From Lytechinus pictus (Eukaryota; Echinodermata; Echinoidea; Temnopleuroida; Toxopneustidae), in the NCBI RefSeq assembly GCF_037042905.1, contig NC_087257.1:25061501-25125500 (forward strand): a stretch of 64,000 bases of DNA, read 5' to 3'. Below the pieces are notes generated by a model that worked only from the letters and a program-made list of their open reading frames with translations, did not search any database and was not told the origin of the DNA. The position numbers and the translations under genes were made by a program. Positions 21,900-32,701 of the stretch are shown here, piece by piece; position 1 is the stretch's first letter; each line of letters opens with the position of its first letter.

Positions 21900-23640
21900 T
21901 GTTAATTTCATTATTTGTAAGGGCATTGCAGAGTACATTTGTTTACATTTCTTTGCAGAAGAGAATCGGCATGGAATTATATACTATAGAATGAATTTCA
22001 GTTTATTATACATGTACAATATATTTCTTAATTCGATATATATATATGATTATGTTTACATCTTGTTTTTATGTCTTTCTTGTTGCATTATCAGTTATGT
22101 TCCTGTGTTTAATGTTACAATATACAAAAAAATAACAGTTCTGTCACATATGAATATATGTTTTGTTGTTGTTGTACAATCTTTTTCTACAAACAACTCG
22201 AACATTCCCATGCTTATTTAAATATGTTAACCATCATATTGTTGAACAAAATAATCCTATTATTTTCATTAAAATGAAAGCAATATTCTGAATGACTTCA
22301 ATAAGCCAGTTCACGGTTAGCTCATGATTTGATTTTCTCAAATGACCTTTGTGATTTTTCATTAGGATAAGCACTATCATTTTCAAATGTAGATGTTGCG
22401 TAAGCTTTACTGGTAGAGTATTCAAATTCTAAGAACAAAAGGCATTGTATAGACCAGATAACTAGAATAGTACACCAGGGATAAAGTTTGGAAATCTGTT
22501 TTATTGTCTGCCTTTGGCACATTTGACTATTGTTTAGGCTACTGTCAAATACCAGTGATTATGAAGGCTCTATTTATTACTCTTCAGCTTGGATGTGATA
22601 AATATTTTGAAAGGAATACATAAATAATCATCAAATCACAAATGCCTATGTCAGTGAATTTGAAAGCCACCTTCATGGTTGTCTCCAATGACCTTTTTCT
22701 GCTCGTGCGCAGTTTACAACCGTGAACAGGCTTATTGAAAAATACTTGCATCAATAGAAATTATCAGTAAATAATAAAACACACAAGGATTGTATAATAT
22801 TATTATCATTTGCATTGCCAGTTGTGATTAAAAATATTTGATTTATGATTACTATATGTATTTATATGTTTACTACTAATTTTCAGTTAATAAGCATTCA
22901 GAGATAACAAAAAATGCTTTTGAAGCTTTTCCATGTAAAAAGTATCCCATTTGTTGTAATTTTAAGCAATGAAATAAGAATGTATTCTCATCATTTACGT
23001 ACAAAATTGATTGTGTATCAATAGAAGTATATGGAGTAGATATGTGAGCATGTAGTACATTATGTTCATATTTTCATTTTTCCTCCAGGGACCTGCTTTA
23101 CAAAAATGATCACGATAATTTATACTCATTCATTCAAATTTCAGATCTAGGGGGGGGCATGGTGATGACTCAAACCTGTTTCATAAAAGTAACAACTACG
23201 GTATCTTTATTATTGTAACTACCATGGAAACTATTGTGATTCGCCGCTGAGCCCTGTTATGATTATTGCCATAATGACTAATTTGCCATGTTGTAAGTCG
23301 GCCCCCACTGGTGTCGAGGAAAATATTAAATAATGAAATTTTGGTATAAAAATATATTCCTCCTCTATTTTGGTTCAGGGCACTTGTTAGGAGATAACAT
23401 GCTATGAACATGAAGTTGACAGCAAAATCTTTAGTTTTCTATGAGTGGCATTACCATTTACCAAGTTAGCATGGTGTTTGTCTTTTACATCTTTGTGCAT
23501 TGATTCTATGCGTTCTCAAATGACTTGTGTATATTTTTGTACGTATGACATATGAAGGAGTTCTGGCTATTGCATTTGTACAGAAGATTTATTAAAGATG
23601 ATATATGATACTAGTAAATACGAGGTTCATTGATTGATTT
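21900..23640. other. Intergenic sequence, no gene seen
   Basis: AT-rich sequence. No domain-bearing frame, RNA gene or clear inverted repeat was found. Confidence 0.5.
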
Positions 23641-23654
23641 TTCAATTATTTTTG

Positions 23655-23850
23655 ACAGACCCCCCTCTCCTTTACCATCATCTATTTCTGCTTCTCTAAC
23701 CTTTTCTCTCTCCCTCCGCTATTCCTATTCCTTTCCCTCCCCGTCTCTTCCCTTCTCCCTCCCTCTCTCTCTCTTTCCCCTTTCCTTACTCCCCCTCTCA
23801 TCCTTGCTTGCTCATCTCTATTCTCCTTTGCTTGCTCCTTTTACAGATCG
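23655..23850 (+). repeat. 200-bp polypyrimidine tract
   Basis: Almost pure C and T with CTCTCTCT and CCCTCCC motifs. The 103-residue Ser/Pro/Leu frame here is a low-complexity artefact. A long tract of this kind can form triplex DNA. Confidence 0.75.
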
Positions 23851-25270
23851 AGGGAAAGATATTTATTCGAGCCAACCCATTCTCAATTTTTTTTTTTTTA
23901 TATATAGCCGATTGACAAATTGTATGAAGATGATTGTCTAACATTGATTCTCTGGAGGGTGTAACTATTAAACTTCCTTTTCCCAAATTGGAATGAAATA
24001 TCACCAACTTTGGACCCATATTTGACTGGCGGAAGGATAAGAGTTATTTTACTGTTTCAGGTGATGAATTTGATCCTTCCTGAGATGTCTTCATAAATTT
24101 ATTTTTAAAATGAGCCGGTCGAGGGACCATTTTCTGGTCAGATATGGATTGTTGGATATATATCCTATCCACCGGTAGTAATCATTCAACTCCCAAATTT
24201 TATCCTTTTCATGATTTGTTTAAGTGCCACCACTAACACACGAGTCTATGGGAAATGTTTTAGGCTCGTCATACCTCCCAGTATGCATGGTCATTTAAGT
24301 AGAGGGCGCTATTCACGAAAAAAAAGCACTTCATTGAATTCTCACAGATCATATTGATGAAGGGGAAACCAACTTGTGATTCTACCAAATTGATGAAAAC
24401 CCAAATACCTCCTTTCTCAATATTGAAGGGAAGGTGGATAAACGTTATACAGAGTACATGTACCTAGTACATACGTGTTTTCTTTATTATGGAATGAAGA
24501 AATATGGCAATTTAGGCACAAAATGGAGGATGAAAATTATGGGTAGATTCATGAAAGATGTGCATTGCAAAATTTATCCAAAGCTGGAAATATTTCAAGA
24601 AAAGTCAAGGATTTTTACCCATTGGCCGATCTTGTTTGGTGTTTACTCGAGGAGAATTGTTATAGAATACCATCATCTTCTTGACCGTCCAATACCAACC
24701 TGGTATTAGGGTATTCATACCGTTTCAAAAAATGAGATTGCATTAAAGGTTATCTATTTCTCATAATTTAATAGATACATTAAAACTCTCTTTACAGAAT
24801 AATATACATGTATGTTCAAATCTCTCCTATGCAAAACACACTTGAAAAAAGATTTACAGGAGTCCCTATTTACAAGCAGCTAGTTCAACTGATGTTGATT
24901 GACCTTAATTGAATCATTCGTGTTTAAAATTTGCTGATGTACCTGGGTCTGTATTCCGATGTTCCGTACAACTTAGACCATGGCCTAACTCTGGTAAAAT
25001 TATGGGAAGCCAAAAATGTCAAAAAGATCATTAAATTTTGTATGCTTCTAATATTCATTCATTGCATGCTTTTTCAAAGATGTAATGGTTAAGAAAACTT
25101 TTTTATTCATAATTCCCAAATAGTCATGGAGTGAGCACCAAATTTGCTGATAAATTTGAGATTTCCAACAAATCCATAGTTAAACCGCAACTTTACCAAA
25201 GGTTTAAACCAGTGTTTCAATTAGGCCTGGATTCAGTACATGTATACAAGTCCTTGAGATTATGAAAATA
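23851..25270. other. Intergenic sequence, no supported gene
   Basis: Contains a 91-residue open frame (24434-24709) of unbiased composition with no recognised domain, repeat or splice support; treated as chance. Otherwise AT-rich spacer between two convergent genes. Confidence 0.45.
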
Positions 25271-25276
25271 TTTATT
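25271..25276 (-). terminator. Candidate polyadenylation signal for the PHOSPHO-like gene
   Basis: TTTATT on the plus strand reads AATAAA on the minus strand, about 790 nt past the stop. It is the first clear canonical hexamer downstream; an ATTAAA variant near 25829 is an alternative. Confidence 0.4.
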
Positions 25277-26063
25277 CCACTTGTAAAGATTTTCTCATAT
25301 TGCCACAGAGGGAGCAATTTACAAAAGATAAAACACTCAAATTGATTTGTAATAGTATACAATGAGTGCAGGTGGAGAAATTTAAGTTCAAATTCATTTC
25401 TGAAAATCTGAGAGCTAGATAGAATTTATATTGAGATACTATGAATATTATCAATGTAAACTAGAGGGACTTTACAAATTTGGGGTCTGCAAAATGGTTA
25501 TTTGAAAGTTTAGTTCTGATTGACATAATTTGATTAGTACAAGAAATTAAGGGAAAACTTAAAATGTACATATGTACATTAACTTTCATAAATAGAAATT
25601 GTAAAGTATTTCCTTTCTTAAACAGCCGTACAGAAAAGAAATGTATTCCTTCAGAGAACTCAATTCTATTTTCACTCCAACCCAACAAAACTACGCATTG
25701 GGACCGCTTTTACGAAGCATCGCAAACTTAATATAAGATCCAAATTAAACTAAAATTGATATCAATCTTAGTGTATAAAGTATATATCTTAATAATTAAT
25801 AATTCAAGAACAATTTCAATGAATTGGGTTTAATTTTAACTCTTTGTAAGGCCAGGGCCTGGTGTGTATTATGCAAAGCCTGGGACCTCCAGGAGGCATT
25901 TCATAAAGTGTCTTGTCTATTGATTAAAAAAAAAATCATAAAATTTTGTTCTGAGTCAGATGCAAGAATTCTATTGTCAGTTAAAAAATTATTAAACTGT
26001 TCATAAAATACTCAACAGATTAAGAGAACTACTCTAACACTAAACCAATACGACTCCTTGACA

Positions 26064-26831
26064 TCAACTGTCAAAGAAACCCTTTACAACATTTAAAATC
26101 TCTGTGGCAGAGTCCCAAGGTTTTACTATAGCTATAATGTCATCATCAGCAGAACTCTGTCTCTCCTTCCGTTCTTGTAGGAGTTTGACAAGGGAATAAC
26201 CTTTCCTTGGGAAGACATAGTCTCGTTCTTTTAAACAGAAACAAGGACAGAAATCGTTTTGTCCATCTCCAACCATACAGACCCTGTCATACTCAATGCC
26301 CTTTGACCTCTGCTCTTCTAGGAAAGCTCGTAATGATGTTTGTTTACAGAGGTTCTTTGGACATTTTCGCGGGCAGATATGAGGATTTGAAAAGTGAATC
26401 TTCAGGCAACCGTCCGCAGTGAACTCTGCTTGGTTGGTATAGATCTTGTTGACTCCCCTCTGAAAACCCCGAGACCCAAGAATTACGTCTATGAAGTACG
26501 AGTTGGAATCGGATATGACGATGAAATCCAGCCGCGGACATGATGCTTGATATTCAAATAGTTCCTTCATTCCTGGCGTCAAGGGTATACCTGCGATCGA
26601 ATCATGGAGCGCTGCCTCACCAATGCCAATTGAATGCATGTACTCAAAGATCTCACCCATGTAGATAGTCCAGCTATTATGCTCTGTTTTGAATCGCCTC
26701 TTAATGTTTTTGGGGACCATGTGATCAGGTAGGAGTGCCATGATCCAAGTGTCCGAGTTACCATCGATGATGGTGTGATCGCAGTCCAAGGCCACCAGAA
26801 CATGAGGTGTTCCTTCCTTTGATGAAGCCAT
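26064..26831 (-). CDS. PHOSPHO1/PHOSPHO2-type HAD phosphatase
   Basis: One coding exon of 255 residues, about the length of human PHOSPHO2. HAD motif I is D16-C-D18-H-T followed by IIDGNSDTW (the family pattern is DxDxTI...NSD.W). Motif II is the Ser in VISDSNSYF (about 107). Motif III is probably Lys163 in the Cys-rich CPRKCPKNLCK segment. Motif IV is VGDGQNDFCP with D189 and D193. No signal peptide or membrane helix is seen, so it should be cytosolic. Known for the family: Mg-dependent phosphatases using an aspartyl-phosphate; PHOSPHO1 acts on phosphocholine and phosphoethanolamine in mineralising cells, PHOSPHO2 on pyridoxal 5'-phosphate. Substrate cannot be told from sequence alone. The ATG at 26831 lies just after a splice acceptor, so a 5' noncoding exon is expected. 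The gene is convergent with TMEM106. Confidence 0.95.
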   Translation of the reverse strand: MASSKEGTPHVLVALDCDHTIIDGNSDTWIMALLPDHMVPKNIKRRFKTEHNSWTIYMGEIFEYMHSIGIGEAALHDSIAGIPLTPGMKELFEYQASCPRLDFIVISDSNSYFIDVILGSRGFQRGVNKIYTNQAEFTADGCLKIHFSNPHICPRKCPKNLCKQTSLRAFLEEQRSKGIEYDRVCMVGDGQNDFCPCFCLKERDYVFPRKGYSLVKLLQERKERQSSADDDIIAIVKPWDSATEILNVVKGFFDS

Positions 26832-26845
26832 TGTTGTGTTTACCT
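26832..26845 (-). promoter_or_regulatory. 3' splice acceptor in the PHOSPHO-like 5'UTR
   Basis: On the minus strand a T-rich stretch ends in ATTGCATTAG (AG at 26845-26844), and the exon then begins 12 nt before the ATG. This suggests the coding exon is joined to an upstream noncoding exon, possibly in the CpG-rich block near 28.2-28.5 kb. Confidence 0.55.
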
Positions 26846-27483
26846 AATGCAATAATTTGAAAAGATGACAATGAACTATCATTTCATATATTTTGCAAGA
26901 AAACAATTGTAAAGTGTAAATAAACGCTTCACTTGCCATTAGGGCATCCATGGGAGGCAGCTTGTACTGTATAAGAATTCAGAATAAAATAAAATTTCAA
27001 TATACTCTTAAAATTCACTCCGACTCTAAAAATCAAATAATTCTTTTATACCATATTTATGTTTTTTGTAGTAGATCTACCAATAAATATTCAAACTTGA
27101 TACATGTACCAAAATATCTTATCAACATCAAAACATACCAAAGTTACAGTACCACCACACCAGTCATGGTAAAGGATATGACATTCTCTAAGCTCTTATG
27201 AAAAAGAATATTTGAATCTATTTCTAGGTTCTTTTTTTTTTCATGTAAAGTGCAATTTGACACATGCTCCACATTAGAGAGGTCAGATGCAGATTTCTGC
27301 CCCCTTTTTTCATGGAAAAAAAAGCTTGGAATCATAAATTATTTGTTCAATATCTTCTTTTACTGAATCACCCATTTCAAGATGATAGACTGTCACTAGA
27401 GTAGAACATGAAGAATTAATTAACCTTTTCCATCTAATCTGCATCTAGGCCTAGGCGTAATGTAAATTTATTTTTTTAGACTC

Positions 27484-28111
27484 TTAAAGAACAAGTCCAC
27501 CCCAACACAAAAATGATTTAAATAGAAAGAGAAAATCCAACAAGCATAACACTAAAATATTCATCAAAATCGGATGTAAAATAAAAAGTTATGACATTTT
27601 AAAGTTTTACTTAATTTTACAAAACAGTTCTATGCACATCCTGGTCGGTATGCAAACGAGGAGACTGATGACGCCATCCACTCACTATTTCCTTTGTATT
27701 CTATTACATGAAATATTATAATTTTCTCCTCATTGACATTGTCAAGTAGACAACGATTAATTCCTCCCCGAGTGATAATGTGGAATTAGCGTTGTTTAAT
27801 ACTACATTAATACTATATGGTTCAGTCAAGTTCGTCCTTATTGTCAAATGTGTAAAAAATAAAATAGTATACAATTCAAACAAGAAAAAACAAAAGAAAT
27901 AGTGAGTGAAGGACATAACCGACTTTCTCATTTGCATGTCACTGAAATGTGCATATCGCTGTTTTGTGAAAAATAAGCGAAACTTCAAAATGTTATAACT
28001 ATCTTATTTTACATCCGATTTTGATGAAATTTCTGCAGTGATATGCTAGTTTGATTTTTCTCTTTTTATTCATTCAAATCAACATTTTTCTCGGATGGAC
28101 TTGACCTTTAA
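27484..28111. mobile_element. TTAA-ended foldback MITE, copy 1
   Basis: Begins TTAAAGAACAAGTCCACCCC and ends with the inverse of TTAAAGGTCAAGTCCATCCG. The two halves are broadly inverted (ATGCAAACGAGGAGACTGATGA on the left, CATTTGCATGTCACTGAAAT on the right), so the single strand would fold back. Copies or pieces occur at 32953, 34795, 39515 and 50470. Confidence 0.75.
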
Positions 28112-28212
28112 ATATGCTTTTAAATTAACGTTTTAGAAATATATGAGGACGATCATTTAATTAGCCCGCGAATTATCCCCAAGACCAAGTTCAATGAATG
28201 GACCATGTCCAT

Positions 28213-28640
28213 GGTGGATTTACGATCTTAATCAAAATGGAGCTCCACCGCCTTCGACGAATGGCGGAGCTGAGTGTTCGATGAGAGATCGGTAGACAGT
28301 CGATGCAAAGGCCATTTCGTGCAGTGCATTTTGCCCGGATCTCCCGGTAGCTTCCGAGTCGTTTTCGGTAACGGAGAGACGGAAGCTTTGCCTGGGCCTG
28401 ATCGGTCGCGACGGTCGCTGGCTCGAGCTCGTCGGTCTGACAAAAGTTAGACAGGTTAGTCCAATTTAAATCAATCTTTTATACATCAGCCAACTGAACG
28501 ACGGACTCTATCTCTAGATTACTTACAGCGAATTTGTTTCCAGGTCAAGTTCCCAGATGATGCGAATGTGGCTTTCTTCTCAGTCTCGGATTTACTTGTA
28601 CTTGCGCTCGATGACGCATGACGTCAGTTTCACAATCTGG
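28213..28640. promoter_or_regulatory. CpG-rich candidate promoter / first exon region
   Basis: This is the main non-repeat CpG-dense block between the PHOSPHO-like gene and PTTG1IP. It holds many CG dinucleotides between 28240 and 28440 and a perfect CRE palindrome TGACGTCA at 28619-28626. On the minus strand an open frame covers 28443-28228, but it has no recognised domain and is probably noncoding first exon. A potential minus-strand donor (GTAAAT near 28220) would join it to the acceptor at 26845. It could alternatively start a plus-strand transcript, because GTTAGT near 28455 is also donor-like. Confidence 0.4.
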
Positions 28641-28916
28641 GGAACCCCCTTCATGTCCGAACGTATCATATTTGCCCATACAAACAACACAGAAATATAA
28701 CTAGATTTTTGTCAATAATACTTTAAGAAATATTTTTTTTAATTCTTAGAATTTAATAATTCTACTAATGGAATTTTTTTGTAATTTTTTGACCTACATA
28801 AATCAATAATTTTATATTGTATACAATTGGCCACGGTTTCTGCGAGACGATCCGACCGATTTCGATGTTTGAAATTCGATACTTTACGAAATTAAGTATG
28901 ATATCGATAGTACAGC

Positions 28917-28936
28917 CCCCCCCCCCCCCCCCCCCC
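28917..28936. repeat. Oligo(C) run
   Basis: About 20 consecutive C, directly next to the GTCCAnTnGnCnAA minisatellite that follows. Confidence 0.85.
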
Positions 28937-28937
28937 A

Positions 28938-29740
28938 GTAAATTGCCAATTCGTCAACTGCCAACTACTGTAGTCCACTCGCCGAATGGTCTACTTGTTT
29001 TAAATCATTTAAATGCCATTTCGTTTCTGACCATTTCGTCTCATAGTTGGTCTGATATTAAAGGAGAATGAAACTCTTGGAGCAAGTTAGCTTTTGTGAA
29101 AGCAGAAAAATCAAAGAATAAGATCAACAAAAGTTTGAGTAAAATAGGACTAGCAATAAAAGAGTTATGAGCATTTGAATGTCGAGATCACTAATGCTAT
29201 GGAGATACTCCCATTGGCAATGCGACCAAGATCTGCGATGTCACACACGTACAAATCTCCCATTTGGACACTGAAAATATACCCCAAAACGTCTCTTTTT
29301 GCTCATTCTAATCATATGACAAATGATTCATCAATGATATAATGTTGTGAAACCTCTGTACTTGTCATCTCATAATTAAGAACACCTCACCTTGTGATAG
29401 ACTCTATAAAAGTGAGAATATAAGTGAAATAAGTACTAAAGTAATGAGGGAGTTGTACGTGTGTGACATCACAGATCTTAGTGATCTCAATATTCAAATG
29501 CTCATAACTTTCTTATTATTCATTCAATCTTCCTCAAACTTTCAACAATATGTTTCTTTGATTTTTCTCTTTGATATTGATTCAGCTGGTTTCAAGGGTT
29601 TCATTCTCCTTTAATTTTCATTCATTTTAGGCCTATATGGGCGAAATTGCTAATCGACCAACTGGTTATTAGACGAAATGGTGATTGGACGTGGTAATTA
29701 GACCATATGGATAGTGGACGAACTGATGGTATATACCATA
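28938..29740. repeat. Degenerate 'ATTTGGTCTAAT' minisatellite split by a MITE
   Basis: Left part (28938-29057) and right part (29615-29740) both repeat short CCATTTCGTC / GACCAACTGGTTATTAGACGA units and are separated by the element at 29058-29614. Related arrays are at 54520-55045 and 61590-61715. Confidence 0.55.
29058..29614. mobile_element. TTAA-ended MITE (GGAGAATGAAAC type)
   Basis: TTAAAGGAGAATGAAACTCT at the left and the inverse of TTAAAGGAGAATGAAACCCT at the right; 557 bp. The halves mirror each other around GATCACTAATGC / AGATCTTAGTGATC. No coding capacity. Confidence 0.75.
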
Positions 29741-29828
29741 GGCGGTACTGGGAATACTGGGGATGGGGCTGCATGGGGCCACAGCCCCGGTCACCCCCGG
29801 TCATCAAAAATAAAATATATATCACAAT

Positions 29829-29850
29829 AAGGGCCCGTAACACAAAGGTT
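29829..29850. repeat. Fragment of the GGGCCCGTAACACAAAG MITE
   Basis: AGGGCCCGTAACACAAAGG matches one end of the elements at 1905 and 59116; no opposite end was found nearby. Confidence 0.5.
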
Positions 29851-30346
29851 TATGGTTACACAAGACCATCGTTGCATATAAGCGCATTTTGCTCAGTATA
29901 GACCACGGAAATTTCATGATGCAGTAGGCAGACAAAGAACCAATCAGAAATTGATCTTTCAAATTAATGATTAACTGAATCACTTACATTGTGTAATGGG
30001 GCCCAGTTGGGTAAGTTTTAGGTGTATGTACACGTTTATTGAAAAAGGAGGGAGACTGAAGCCCCCATATGGAAAAATAGCGGACAGAAGGTCCTCGCTG
30101 CACGCGCGCACCCTTATAACACGCAGAATTCCCTTGCATTATACCCTTTTTTCACAAACAAATGTGTATCAAGGACAAGCGTTGATTCAGATAGAATTTC
30201 CGCCCCCCCTGAAATGAATGGTAACAACTTCTTGTCTTTTTCTATCAGATGACCATAATTTTTTTAAATTCAATTGGTGGGAAATATGGCACTTTATTAC
30301 ATTAAAATCACTAGAAACCATCCATAGTCAGGAATATGTATTGGGC

Positions 30347-30445
30347 ACTAGCGTACCTACGGGGGGGGGGGCAGGGGGGGCACTCTGCCCCCCCCCCCCC
30401 CTGACGAGATTTTGAAGACCTTTATCTTTATTTTGTATTGATGAC

Positions 30446-30489
<44 letters not shown>

Positions 30490-30554
30490 TGTCAAATTTT
30501 TGGGCGGCCAATTTTGCCCCCCCCTGTGAAAAATCCTAGGTACGCCACTGGTAT
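30347..30554. mobile_element. Inverted-repeat element with oligo(G), oligo(C) and poly(T)
   Basis: CACTAGCGTACCTACGGGGG at the left is inverted at the right as CCTAGGTACGCCACTGG. Between them are G runs (30361-30380), a C run (30389-30401) and about 37 consecutive T (30450-30486). Confidence 0.65.
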
Positions 30555-31250
30555 TGGGATAATGGGTTTGGGGGACATTTTTATAGTACCCGGGTGGATT
30601 ATATCCGTCGTCACATCGGTGGGTGGTGGTATCATGAATTTCCGCCCAGATTACAATAAAGGGCACATTGTAAGGCAAATACTCATGAAAGAACCATGGA
30701 GATTAGTTAATAAAAAAATAGGACACTTTTATCATCAAATCAGAGGAGATTTTCTTTGTGATAGTGATGTCCGAAGAGCAAACCTACACTCGTGACGGGT
30801 CCATTATGTATACGAGGGGTGCATCTTAGCTTACCACTGCATAGCTAAGTCTGAAAATTAAGTTTTGCTTATTTCTTTCATTTTATAATGATGTTTAAAT
30901 GTTCAAAAAAAGATAATTCATGAAAAGTGACTCAAAATAATGCGAATCAACGCTGAAACATTATCTGTGTATACATTTTATCCCTCTGTAATGCTATTTC
31001 CCCCATAAAGCCGCAATGGAACATTCCGCACCACTAGTCATAAGATGATCGCGAGGTCTGCAAACGTCGTCTGCTATGTTTTTACATGTCCGGTACACTG
31101 CATACAAGTTTTCGATATGCTCCCATAGAGTTTGGTCCCTTTATTTCCTCAGTCTCAAAATTAATTTTAAATTTAATCAAATCATTTTGCAATTTGACTG
31201 GTCTGTTGGATGTAGGCCTATATCAAACTAAAAAAAAAGTTATATCATTT

Positions 31251-31723
31251 ATAGGTTCTGTGGAAGTTCACCCTGACAAAAACTTTGCCGTAAAAAAAAA
31301 AAAAAATGATAACGAATATTGGTGCAGGTGTGCGGAATCCATTAAAGTTTAAGAAAGTTATTAGAATTTCAAGTTTGTGATTTGTGACGTCATAAACTAG
31401 CAGCTACCCCATGTTTTATGTATAAAATGCATTAATTTCATTCTTAATGGTTCAGGATGACCTTTTTCGTTTATGAGCGGGTGTGAAATGATTTGTGTAT
31501 TAATATACTGAAGGTAAAATAAAAACCATTTTCAATTTTCTAAGAAAATGACTTTCCATTGATTTTTTTATCATGCGATATGAGCGGCTGCTCGCATGTG
31601 ACGTCACAAATCAAATAATTAAAATTCTGATAACTTTTTTATTCATTGAAGGATTTTCCTCGAACCTTCGCCAATATTTTTGATAATTTTTACAATTTTT
31701 GTTGGGGTAAACTTCCCTTTTAA
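31251..31723. mobile_element. TTAA-type MITE (GGAAGTTCACCC type)
   Basis: Left GGAAGTTCACCCTGACAAAAA and right TTTTTGTTGGGGTAAACTTC are inverted; TTAA follows the right end. GTGACGTCA occurs near both inner arms (about 31384 and 31592). Confidence 0.55.
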
Positions 31724-31811
31724 TTTTTTTTATATGACGATAGAATTTTTCGTTTTGGTTTCTTCTTATTATCATATTATATGAAGACAAAAATAATTCT
31801 AGATTAGATAC

Positions 31812-32340
31812 CAGTGGTGAAATGAGCAAAAAAATTGAGAGGGCCAGATATGACGTAGCAGGTAAAATTAATAAAAAGCGAGCGAAGCGAGCAAGCAAGA
31901 GTTTAGACATTTCTATTACCAATGTTGTGATAGATTTTGACGTAATATTCAGAAAATGTATCCTATATCATACATGCAGCTTCTCTCTTTACTTTTCTTT
32001 TCTTTCTCTTTTTTTTTTCTTGTTCTTGAAAAAAATGTGAGGCAAGCGCCCCATCTTTACGCCAGTGCTAGATCCATTCAGCCATTGGGGGAAAAATATG
32101 ATCTAAGCCAAGTTATTATCCTCTCCCTGCCCCCCCCCCCCCCACCTGCAGTAACGCACGATCGAGCCAACAATTTTGATGGGGCAAAATTTCTAAATAG
32201 CTGCGGAGAGAGGGGGAGCAATAGTCTTCAAAAATCATGCCCTTTTGATACAAGAAATCAAATTTTCCTTTCCCTTTTCTCATTTTTTCTCCCTTTTCTT
32301 ACGCCAGTGCCGCCCCCCCCCCCCCCCCCCCTTAGCTGCA
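31812..32340. repeat. Degenerate CCAGTGGTG/TACGCCAGTG repeat with C runs
   Basis: Starts CCAGTGGTGAAATGAGCAAA and includes AGCGAGCGAAGCGAGC. TTACGCCAGTGC recurs at 32057 and 32300, and there are C runs near 32131 and 32314. Looks like one or two decayed elements of the same end type. Confidence 0.45.
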
Positions 32341-32447
32341 TTCAACCCCATAGAGATTGTTGCGTTATATCTCTATGATTCAACCACTGAACTGGAAATG
32401 GATTCAACCCATAGAGATATATACTATACATCTCTATGATTCAACCT
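32341..32447. repeat. Two tandem hairpins upstream of PTTG1IP
   Basis: Each unit reads TTCAACCCCATAGAGAT, a short loop, then ATCTCTATGATTCAACC. CATAGAGAT and ATCTCTATG pair, and the units are about 60 bp apart. They end about 50 bp before the ETS site. Confidence 0.6.
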
Positions 32448-32459
32448 GAACTTTTTCTT

Positions 32460-32601
32460 CCGATAATTTAGCCATCACTGGATATATCGGTATCCACCCG
32501 GAAGTGGTTGTATATCGTGTCGTAATTTTTATTCAGAATACATTTGCAGTGCAGCAATACAAGCAACAATAGATGTTTTCGTGAAGAAGAAACAACTCAA
32601 A
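32460..32601 (+). promoter_or_regulatory. PTTG1IP: PTTG1IP core promoter / 5'UTR
   Basis: An ETS/GABPA-type site ACCCGGAAGTG (32496-32506) lies about 100 bp before the ATG, a spacing typical of TATA-less housekeeping promoters. No acceptor was needed upstream of the ATG, so exon 1 may be the true first exon. The transcription start is inferred, not visible. Confidence 0.45.
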
Positions 32602-32701
32602 ATGGATAAAATTACGACATTATGTATATTTTCGATCACCGTTTGCTGTCTTTTAGTGATTGTCACAGGAACACCAACACCAACGCCAACTCCAGAAGAC
32701 G
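32602..32701 (+). CDS. PTTG1IP: PTTG1IP exon 1 (signal peptide)
   Basis: ATG in context AAAATGG; encodes MDKITTLCIFSITVCCLLVI and then a TP-repeat stretch to Asp33. Ends in phase 1 before GTTCGT, a weak donor that keeps G at +5. Nothing else nearby would preserve the frame into exon 2. Confidence 0.82.

Noticed and set aside
24434..24709. A 91-residue open frame between TMEM106 and the phosphatase
   Set aside because: Composition is plausible, but there is no domain, signal peptide, splice support or homolog that I recognise; frames of this length are expected by chance in 64 kb.
30328..30678. A minus-strand frame with poly-Lys and poly-Gly
   Set aside because: Entirely produced by the T and C runs of an inverted-repeat element.
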